DNA from: Desulfuromusa sp.
GTDB taxonomy: Bacteria > Desulfobacterota > Desulfuromonadia > Desulfuromonadales > Geopsychrobacteraceae
DNA length: 5,252 nucleotides
Direction: 5' to 3'
NCBI GenBank assembly: GCA_030590745.1
Contig: JAUVCS010000085.1
Span: 1 to 5,252, forward strand
Shown: positions 1 through 5,252 of the stretch, in pieces
Layout of the letters: every line of letters starts with the position of its first letter
Position numbering within the stretch: position 1 is the stretch's first letter
Notes under the pieces: model-generated
The model's input: the letters and a program-made list of their open reading frames with translations, nothing else
Databases searched by the model: none
Told to the model about the DNA's origin: nothing
Position numbers and translations under genes: made by a program

Positions 1-480
1 GCCGGAAGCAAGGTTCTTCCGCTGCGATCAAATATTGATGCAATCAGTGAGTACGTTTTTTATCAGACCGATCCTGAGTTCCATCGTCGCTGTCACCAAC
101 TCGGAAACACAGTCGTGATTGGTGGTGAAAATTACGGCCAGGGATCCAGCCGGGAGCATGCCGCTCTAGCACCTCGCTATCTAGGTGTCAGAGCCAAGAT
201 TGTCAAAAGTTTTGCCCGGATTCACAAGGCAAACCTCTGCAACTTTGGTATCTTGCCGTTGACGTTTAAAAATCCAGCAGACTCTCAAGTGTTTAAACAG
301 GGAGACACTATTACCTTCAATAATATCCGTACCTTGATAAAAAATGGAGCAAGAGAAATCCCGGTTCAAATTGGCACGCGTGAAATCGTCACACTTCTTG
401 AAGTTTCGGATCGCCAGCGGCAACACCTTCTGGTCGGTGGGATTCTAAATTTTGTGAAGCAGCAACTTCGAGTTGCATAA
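1..480 (+). CDS. Aconitate hydratase, C-terminal fragment (5' end outside window)
   Basis: This is the last 159 residues of an aconitase, which interconverts citrate and isocitrate through cis-aconitate using a [4Fe-4S] cluster in the cytoplasm. The frame is open from base 1 and ends at TAA (478-480). Visible is the C-terminal swivel domain (domain 4): a KVLPLRSNI segment at fragment residues 4-12, then GGENYGQGSSREHAAL (41-56), whose SSR (49-51) matches the substrate-binding Ser-Ser-Arg of mitochondrial aconitase (Ser642-Arg644, numbering from memory), then KSFARIHKANL and FGILPLTF. The AGSKVLPLRSN start and GGENYGQGSSREH wording resemble the shorter Aquifex-type aconitases (about 640-660 aa) more than E. 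coli AcnA or AcnB, so no symbol is given. The three cluster cysteines lie upstream of the window. The gene converges on lpd. The ATG-like start at 115 is only an internal GTG inside the conserved domain. Confidence 0.95.
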   Translation, partial: AGSKVLPLRSNIDAISEYVFYQTDPEFHRRCHQLGNTVVIGGENYGQGSSREHAALAPRYLGVRAKIVKSFARIHKANLCNFGILPLTFKNPADSQVFKQGDTITFNNIRTLIKNGAREIPVQIGTREIVTLLEVSDRQRQHLLVGGILNFVKQQLRVA

Positions 481-531
481 AAACTTGACCATCCAATCCA
501 AACCTGAGCAACTCTCTTTGCTGGGTAAGAG

Positions 532-567
532 AAAAAAACGCTTCCTATTGTCATCAATAGACAATGG
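532..567 (-). terminator. Weak candidate rho-independent terminator for the pdh operon
   Basis: Read on the minus strand, ATTGTC (565-560) pairs with GACAAT (552-547) around a 7-nt loop. The stem extends by two C-G pairs (567 and 566 with 544 and 545) if A546 is bulged. After a 5-nt spacer (AAGCG) there is a run of seven T (538-532). The T-run and the position about 70 bp past the lpd stop favour a terminator. The AU-rich stem, the bulge and the spacer before the T-run argue against a strong one. No comparable U-run follows any hairpin on the plus strand, so I see no terminator for the aconitase gene. Confidence 0.35.
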
Positions 568-603
568 ATAGGTATTCAGATGTAAAAATAAGCTCAGTTT
601 CCA

Positions 604-625
604 AACAGAGAGATTGGACTCTGTT
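604..625. repeat. Small perfect inverted repeat 3' of lpd
   Basis: AACAGAG (604-610) and CTCTGTT (619-625) are exact 7-bp inverted copies around an 8-nt loop, 13 bp beyond the lpd stop codon. It could form a hairpin at the 3' end of the pdh mRNA, for example to protect it from 3' exonucleases. No T-run follows directly on either strand, so I do not call it a terminator. It overlaps a second possible pairing, GAGAGATTG (608-616) with CAATCTCTC (650-658), that would span the lpd stop. Confidence 0.4.
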
Positions 626-637
626 CAACTGATGGTG

Positions 638-2044
638 TTATCTCTTATACAATCTCTCCGCCGCTTCAAAAATTGTCTCTGAGAGAGTTGGATGGGGATG
701 AATCGATCTACGTAGATCTTCACTGACTGCCGCCATTTCCAAAGCAACAACCCCTTCGGCGATCAGTTCACCGGCCCCTGAACCGACCACTGCGACTCCG
801 AGAATACGATCATTTTCCGCATCGACAATCAATTTAGTCAAGCCATCATCCCGCCCTAAGGTCAGGGCGCGACCGTTTTCACGCCACGAAATTTTAGTGG
901 TTTTAACTTTCAGTTTCCGCTCACGGGCCTGAGTCTCGGTCAGCCCGCACCAAGCAATTTCCGGATCAGTAAAGACCACCGCCGGAATCGCTCGTGGTTC
1001 GAAAATCGCTTTTCTGCCAGCGGCTACTTCTGCAGCAATGTTTGCTTCGCCATAGGCTTTGTGAGCCAGCATTGGTTCTCCAACAATATCACCAATGGCA
1101 AAAATGTGTGGTTCGGCGGTTCGTAGTTGGCCATCAACTTCGATAAAGTTCTTCGCTGTCAGTATAACTGCAGTATTCTCCAGCCCAAGATTTTCCGTGT
1201 TCGGACAACGCCCGATAGCAATCAGCACCTTGTCATAGCGCTTGTTAGTTCGTTTGCCCTCTATATTTTCCAGAGTGACTTGCACTCCATTTTTTTGTTC
1301 TTTCAACGCAACCACTTTGCTGCTGAGGGTAATTTCACTCAATTTTTCATCAAGCCGCCGTTTTAGCAGAGAAACCAGATCACGGTCACACCCAGGCAAC
1401 AAACCATTGGTCATTTCGACCACTGAGACTCTCGAACCCAGAGACGCATATGCAGAACCCAGCTCAAGTCCAATGTAACCACCGCCAACCACCAGCAAGC
1501 TTTTGGGTACGTCTGTTAGTTCCAGCGCGCCGCTTGAATCGATGATCCGAGAACTAGTTGCTCTGATGCCCGGAAGCAAGATTGGCCGGGAACCAGTAGC
1601 AATAATTGCCTGATCGAATTCCAGCTGTAGCTCTTCACCGTTGTTAGTCTTTATTTTCAGGTTGTGATTATCGATAAAAAGGGCCAAACCACACAGGTAG
1701 TCAATGTTAAGCTTACTGGCCTTCATTGCCAAACCATCGGTCAGTTTTTCGATGATGTTGCTTTTCCAAGTGCGAATCTGGGCAATATCAATCTTGGGTT
1801 TACCAAAACTAACCCCGATTGAATGTGCTTCTTCTGCTTCTGTAAGTAGCTTGGCGACATGCAGTAAAGATTTGGATGGGATACAACCGCGATACAGACA
1901 GACCCCACCTGGTTTGATTTCGGGGTCAATCAGGGTGACCGAGAGACCGAGTTCGGCGGCCTTAAAGGCTGCGGCGTAGCCACCGGGTCCGGCACCAATG
2001 ACAACCAGCTGGGCATGTCTAGTATTCTTCTCTCCTTGGCGCAT
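638..2044 (-). CDS. lpd: Dihydrolipoyl dehydrogenase (E3 of pyruvate dehydrogenase complex)
   Basis: A full-length 468-aa flavoprotein that reoxidises the dihydrolipoyl arm of E2 and passes electrons through a redox disulfide and FAD to NAD+. Visible in order: N-terminal FAD-binding GAGPGG (17-22); redox-active disulfide C49/C54 in CLYRGCIPSK; ATGSRP (149-154); NAD-binding GGGYIGLELG (187-196); second FAD contact FAIGDI (315-320); and the C-terminal dimerisation domain with HPHPTLSE, where H451 and E456 would form the catalytic His-Glu pair that reaches into the partner subunit. Length is normal for the family. ATG at 2044 is chosen because GAAGGG sits 7 nt upstream and the next upstream in-frame triplet but one is the aceF TAG. 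The gene starts 3 bp after aceF and is in the same frame. The active-site wording CLYRGC differs from the commoner CLNVGC, but both cysteines are kept. The same E3 could also serve 2-oxoglutarate dehydrogenase or glycine cleavage; that is inference. Confidence 0.97.
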   Translation of the reverse strand: MRQGEKNTRHAQLVVIGAGPGGYAAAFKAAELGLSVTLIDPEIKPGGVCLYRGCIPSKSLLHVAKLLTEAEEAHSIGVSFGKPKIDIAQIRTWKSNIIEKLTDGLAMKASKLNIDYLCGLALFIDNHNLKIKTNNGEELQLEFDQAIIATGSRPILLPGIRATSSRIIDSSGALELTDVPKSLLVVGGGYIGLELGSAYASLGSRVSVVEMTNGLLPGCDRDLVSLLKRRLDEKLSEITLSSKVVALKEQKNGVQVTLENIEGKRTNKRYDKVLIAIGRCPNTENLGLENTAVILTAKNFIEVDGQLRTAEPHIFAIGDIVGEPMLAHKAYGEANIAAEVAAGRKAIFEPRAIPAVVFTDPEIAWCGLTETQARERKLKVKTTKISWRENGRALTLGRDDGLTKLIVDAENDRILGVAVVGSGAGELIAEGVVALEMAAVSEDLRRSIHPHPTLSETIFEAAERLYKR

Positions 2045-2057
2045 ATGCTAACCCTTC
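2045..2057 (-). promoter_or_regulatory. lpd ribosome binding site overlapping end of aceF
   Basis: On the minus strand GAAGGG (2057-2052) lies in the last codons of aceF and is followed by TTAGCAT and the lpd ATG, a 7-nt spacing. The aceF stop TAG (2050-2048) sits inside the spacer. Ribosomes finishing aceF would cover this site, which fits translational coupling and fixes ATG at 2044 as the start. Confidence 0.7.
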
Positions 2058-3376
2058 ATTGCCAGATGAATTGGATTTTCCAATGCCACACAAATCCAAC
2101 GTAGGAATCTTGCCCCAGCAGCTCCGTCAATGACCCGGTGATCATAACTGAGTGATAAAGGTAGCATCAGTCGGGGCTCAAACTCCCGGCCGTTCCAGAC
2201 TGGCTGCATTTCAGCTTGGGAAACACCAAGAATTGCAACCTGTGGTGCATAGACAATCGGAGTGAAGGCATCACCACCGATACCCCCAAGGTTGCTGATG
2301 ATAAAGCAGCCGCCCTCCATATCTGCTGGGCTGATTTTACGTTGCCGGGTTTTCTCCGCTAAATCATTCAATTCTATTGCAAGCTCTTCAATCCCTTTAT
2401 CTCCTGCATCCTTGATGACCGGAACCAGCAACCCATTAGCTGTATCAACCGCAACACCGATATGCTGGTAATGCTTGAGAATCAACGCCTCGCGAGCCAA
2501 ATCAAGACTGCTGTTAAATTGAGGAAAGGTTTTCAATGCGGCCGCACAAACCTTGACCAGAACTGCCGTCAGCGTCAGTTTCGCTTCAGCAGTGACCCGA
2601 TAATTGTAGTCCTTGCGGAAATCTTCCAACCCTTCAATTACTGCCTTATCGTATTGGGTCACCATCGGGATAGTTGACCAGGCGTAACTCACAGCAGCAG
2701 CGGTCAGTTTGCGGATCCGCGATAATGGTTCGGTACTGATCTCGCCCCACTTGCTGAAATCAGGGAGTGGCCGTTGAGCATAGACACCGGTAAATTCGTC
2801 AGTTGTTATCGATGTTGCTCCACCCCCTGTAAGTTGTTGCATTTTATCACGAACAAAGAGCCGTACATCTTCAGCACAAATCCGGCCACCAGAACCGGTT
2901 CCCAACACCTGGTAGATATCGACCCCCAAGTCACGAGCCAGACGTCGCACCGAGGGAGCGGCTGGGGCGACCTGATCATCTCGCCTGACAGGTGTCAAAT
3001 CGAGAACCTGCTCGACAGGTTTAGACTGGACAGATGGTGGCAGGGGTTCATTTTGTTCCGGCTCAGGTATCACGATTGTCGGTGTCAGTTCTTTGGGCAA
3101 CCCAGATTCTAGTGGCTCTGGAATGGCTACTTTTGCTTCACCATCTTCGACGCTCATGATTACGGCACCGATTGCAACCTTGTCACCTTCTGCGACTTTG
3201 ATATCACTGACCTCTCCGGCAACAGGGGCAGGAATCTCAACCACCGCTTTATCGGTTTCCAGTTCCAGCAAAGTTTGGTCCTCTTCAACCTGATCACCTA
3301 CGGCAACGTTGATCGAGATGATTGTCCCGGAGGTCACCCCTTCGGAAACTTCTGGGACGGTAATTTCATGTTTCAT
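2048..3376 (-). CDS. aceF: Dihydrolipoamide acetyltransferase (E2 of pyruvate dehydrogenase complex), single lipoyl domain
   Basis: E2 core of the complex (442 aa): it takes the acetyl group from E1 on a lipoyl arm and transfers it to CoA. Domains in order: one lipoyl domain (about 1-78) with the lipoylated lysine K43 in LETDKAVVEIPAP; a Pro/Glu-rich flexible linker (about 81-138); a peripheral subunit-binding domain (about 140-176; SVRRLARDLGVD, then GTGSGGRICAEDV); a second linker; and the catalytic domain (about 212-442) with SNLGGIGGDAFTPI (361-374) and the active-site DHRVIDG (412-418), where H413 and D417 are the CoA-acetyltransferase residues. E. coli AceF has three lipoyl domains and about 630 aa, so this is a short form. 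The neighbouring AceE-type E1 and E3 point to pyruvate rather than 2-oxoglutarate or branched-chain substrates. The start ATG at 3376 opens exactly at the lipoyl domain and has AAGGA 5 nt upstream. Lipoylation would need LipB/LplA-type enzymes, not seen here. Confidence 0.97.
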   Translation of the reverse strand: MKHEITVPEVSEGVTSGTIISINVAVGDQVEEDQTLLELETDKAVVEIPAPVAGEVSDIKVAEGDKVAIGAVIMSVEDGEAKVAIPEPLESGLPKELTPTIVIPEPEQNEPLPPSVQSKPVEQVLDLTPVRRDDQVAPAAPSVRRLARDLGVDIYQVLGTGSGGRICAEDVRLFVRDKMQQLTGGGATSITTDEFTGVYAQRPLPDFSKWGEISTEPLSRIRKLTAAAVSYAWSTIPMVTQYDKAVIEGLEDFRKDYNYRVTAEAKLTLTAVLVKVCAAALKTFPQFNSSLDLAREALILKHYQHIGVAVDTANGLLVPVIKDAGDKGIEELAIELNDLAEKTRQRKISPADMEGGCFIISNLGGIGGDAFTPIVYAPQVAILGVSQAEMQPVWNGREFEPRLMLPLSLSYDHRVIDGAAGARFLRWICVALENPIHLAMKG

Positions 3377-3387
3377 CTTTGTCCTTT
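3377..3387 (-). promoter_or_regulatory. aceF ribosome binding site overlapping aceE stop
   Basis: Minus-strand AAAGGA (3387-3382) overlaps the aceE stop TAA (3388-3386) and is followed by CAAAG and the aceF ATG, about 5 nt of spacing. This is a good Shine-Dalgarno and supports both the chosen aceF start and coupled translation of E1 and E2. Confidence 0.75.
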
Positions 3388-5251
3388 ATTCGATATGTGG
3401 GTTCAGTTTGTCAGGGTTGATAGAAAGCTCTTTGATCGCTTTACTGACTGTGTTCATCGGAATATCTCCGCACACTGCAAGTTGCCGTAGAGTTGCAACG
3501 GTAATATAGCGAGCATCGATTTCAAAGAAATCGCGCAACTGTTCACGACTATCGCTACGACCGAAGCCATCTGTGCCGAGACAATGCAGCGGACGCGGAA
3601 ACCACTGAGCGACTGCTGCTGGCAAGACCTTCATATAATCGGAAGCGGCAACAAATACTCCTTTCTCTTTTGCCAATAAGCGACTCAGATAGGGAGTTTT
3701 GGCTTTTTTCTCCGGGTTGAGCAGATTCCAGCGCTCGCACTCGATAGCATCGGTGTAAAGCTCTTTATAGCTGGTTACACTCCAGACATCAGCACACACC
3801 TGGTATTTTTCTTCCAATAGCTGCTGAGCTTTGAGAACCTCATTGAGAATCGCACCACTGCCGAGCAGGTGAGCCTTATGTTTGCCTTTTTTACCGCTGC
3901 GATATTTGTACATCCCTTTGATGATCCCCTCGCGGATATCGGCACGTTTTGGCATTGCAGGCATCTGGTAAGTTTCATTCATCACCGTCAAATAGTAGAT
4001 CCAATCCTCCTGATGACAGTACATGCGGGTCAAACCTTCGTGGACAATAACCGCCAGTTCATAAGCAAAAGCAGGGTCGTAAGCTTTGACCTTGGTCGGC
4101 GCCATTGCCAGCAGATGGCTATGGCCGTCCTGATGTTGTAAGCCCTCTCCGGCCAGAGTCGTTCGGCCAGAGGTAGCCCCAATCAAAAAGCCGCGAGCTC
4201 GACTGTCACAAGCCTGCCAGATCAAGTCGCCAACACGTTGAAAGCCGAACATCGAATAGAAAGTGTAAAAGGGGATGGTCCGTACACCATTATTGGAATG
4301 GGCGGTCCCTGCGGCAATGAAGCTGGCCATCGAACCCGCTTCGCTAAGGCCCTCTTCGAGGATCGCACCGGTCTTTTTCTCGTTGTAGAACAACAGGCTA
4401 CCTTTGTCGACCGGTTCGTAGAGCTGCCCGGTGTGACTGTAGATGCCAGACTGACGGAACAACGCCTCCATACCAAAGGTTCGTGCTTCATCCGGGACAA
4501 TCGGCACAATCAACTTACCCAGCTCCGGGTCACGCAGCAGTTTGGCTAGCAGATGAACATAGGCCATGGTGGTCGCTAGTTCACGGTCACCAGAACCGCT
4601 CAGGTATTCACGGATCAGTTCGTCGGTCTGACAAGCCATAGGGTGGCTACCGTCGTTACGGTTGGGGATTGAACCACCCAGTTCAGCCCGTCGCTCCAAT
4701 AGGTATTTGTTCTCCGGGCTGCCGGCAGCTGGTCGATAAAATGGTGCATTGGCGATTTCGTCATCACTAATCGGGATATTGAAGCGGGAGCGAAACTCTT
4801 TCAGCTCCTCTTCATTCAGTTTTTTCTGCGAATGGGTGATATTTTTCCCTTCACCCGCCTCACCCATTCCGTAGCCTTTGATGGTATGGGCCAGAATCAC
4901 TGTTGGTGAGCCTTTGTGGTCATAAGCCGCTTTAAATGCAGCAAAAACCTTTTCTGGGTCGTGGCCGCCGCGGGTGAGTGAACCGAGCTGTTCATCACTA
5001 TAATGTTCAACCAGTTCCAGTAATTCCGGGTACTTTCCAAAAAAATTCTCGCGGATATAACTACCTTGGCCGAGGGTGAAGCGTTGCATTTCACCATCGA
5101 GCACTTCATTCATCCGTTGAATCAGCTTGCCCGATTGATCTTCATCGAGCAACCGATCCCAATCACCCCCCCAGATCACTTTGATAACATTCCATCCTGC
5201 CCCACGAAAGGCGGCTTCCTGTTCCTGGATAATTTTGCCGTTGCCGCGGAC
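3386..5251 (-). CDS. aceE: Pyruvate dehydrogenase E1 component, homodimeric type (N-terminus outside window)
   Basis: Thiamine-diphosphate enzyme that decarboxylates pyruvate and acetylates the lipoyl arm of E2. The visible 621 residues match the E. coli AceE family (887 aa) from about residue 268 to the C-terminus; the missing part includes the ThDP-binding GDG motif. The frame stays open to the right edge and reads RGNGKIIQ and GAGWNVIKVIWGGDWD, both family hallmarks, so the GTG at 5179 is an internal valine, not a start. Other landmarks (fragment numbering): AHTIKGYGMG (121-130); H140 in GKNITH, matching active-site-loop His407; DEARTFGMEALFRQ (254-267); E304 in GLSEAG, matching the catalytic Glu571 that activates the cofactor; GLQHQDGHSH (370-379); GTDGFGRSDSRE (559-570). 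The two catalytic residues share the same offset to E. coli numbering (recalled from memory), so there is no net insertion or deletion between them. It is the first visible gene of the aceE-aceF-lpd operon, with aceF 9 bp after its TAA; its promoter is off-window. Confidence 0.97.
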   Translation of the reverse strand, partial: VRGNGKIIQEQEAAFRGAGWNVIKVIWGGDWDRLLDEDQSGKLIQRMNEVLDGEMQRFTLGQGSYIRENFFGKYPELLELVEHYSDEQLGSLTRGGHDPEKVFAAFKAAYDHKGSPTVILAHTIKGYGMGEAGEGKNITHSQKKLNEEELKEFRSRFNIPISDDEIANAPFYRPAAGSPENKYLLERRAELGGSIPNRNDGSHPMACQTDELIREYLSGSGDRELATTMAYVHLLAKLLRDPELGKLIVPIVPDEARTFGMEALFRQSGIYSHTGQLYEPVDKGSLLFYNEKKTGAILEEGLSEAGSMASFIAAGTAHSNNGVRTIPFYTFYSMFGFQRVGDLIWQACDSRARGFLIGATSGRTTLAGEGLQHQDGHSHLLAMAPTKVKAYDPAFAYELAVIVHEGLTRMYCHQEDWIYYLTVMNETYQMPAMPKRADIREGIIKGMYKYRSGKKGKHKAHLLGSGAILNEVLKAQQLLEEKYQVCADVWSVTSYKELYTDAIECERWNLLNPEKKAKTPYLSRLLAKEKGVFVAASDYMKVLPAAVAQWFPRPLHCLGTDGFGRSDSREQLRDFFEIDARYITVATLRQLAVCGDIPMNTVSKAIKELSINPDKLNPHIE

Positions 5252-5252
5252 T

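Noticed and set aside
115..117. GTG at 115 as the start of a 121-aa protein
   Set aside because: Upstream in-frame codons 1-114 encode conserved aconitase residues (KVLPLRSNI, YVFYQTDPEF), so it is an internal valine of a gene entering from the left.
513..532. Hairpin TCTCTT/AAGAGA next to the A-run as a terminator
   Set aside because: On the plus strand it is followed by A rather than T; on the minus strand the T-run lies before the hairpin instead of after it.
2014..2037. Strong internal Shine-Dalgarno (AAGGAGAG, 2037-2030 minus strand) near the lpd 5' end, with an ATG at 2016-2014
   Set aside because: That ATG is out of frame with lpd and about 15 nt away, and no in-frame start codon is suitably spaced. 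The ATG at 2044 has its own site and gives the expected N-terminus.
3869..4141. Open frames opposite or overlapping aceE, aceF and lpd (for example 3869-4141 plus, 2774-3112 plus, 4222-4509 minus)
   Set aside because: They lie fully inside strongly conserved genes in other frames, have no recognisable domains and no convincing ribosome binding sites; they are shadows of the real coding frames.
5177..5179. GTG at 5179 as the start of the E1 gene
   Set aside because: The same frame continues to the window edge with conserved AceE residues (RGNGKIIQ, GAGWNVIK), so the gene is cut by the edge and this GTG is an internal valine.
1..5252. A novel or mobile system (insertion sequence, CRISPR array, defence gene, riboswitch, tRNA)
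   Set aside because: Nearly all of the window is explained by four conserved metabolic genes, and the only noncoding stretch is 157 bp with small inverted repeats. No terminal repeats, repeat-spacer pattern or cloverleaf was seen.

Overview
The window holds an ordinary central-carbon locus of a bacterium. Three minus-strand genes, read right to left, encode the pyruvate dehydrogenase complex: E1 (aceE, homodimeric type, N-terminus cut by the right edge), E2 (aceF, dihydrolipoamide acetyltransferase) and E3 (lpd, dihydrolipoyl dehydrogenase). From the left edge, on the plus strand, runs the last 159 residues of an aconitase, convergent with the pyruvate dehydrogenase genes. Base composition looks roughly balanced between GC and AT, and I see no compositional break between the genes.

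Layout: 1-480 is the aconitase C-terminal swivel domain. 481-637 is a convergent intergenic region with several small inverted repeats and one weak terminator candidate for the pdh operon. 638-2044 is lpd, 2048-3376 is aceF, and 3386-5251 is aceE. Gene spacing is 9 bp (aceE-aceF) and 3 bp (aceF-lpd). Each downstream gene has a Shine-Dalgarno sequence that overlaps or lies just before the stop codon of the gene ahead, so the three are almost certainly one mRNA with coupled translation. The promoter must lie to the right of the window.

Together E1, E2 and E3 convert pyruvate, CoA and NAD+ to acetyl-CoA, CO2 and NADH. Aconitase acts on citrate two steps later, at the entry to the TCA cycle. The E1 is of the AceE type typical of Gram-negative bacteria, but the E2 has a single lipoyl domain. 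The aconitase fragment resembles the shorter Aquifex-type group that I associate with Desulfuromonadales/Geobacter-like bacteria, among others. A Desulfobacterota (delta-proteobacterial) origin is therefore plausible but not proven.

I found no mobile element, CRISPR array, RNA gene or undescribed system. The most curious point is that aceE, aceF and lpd all lie in one reading frame, separated only by a single TAA and a single TAG with no other in-frame stop between them.
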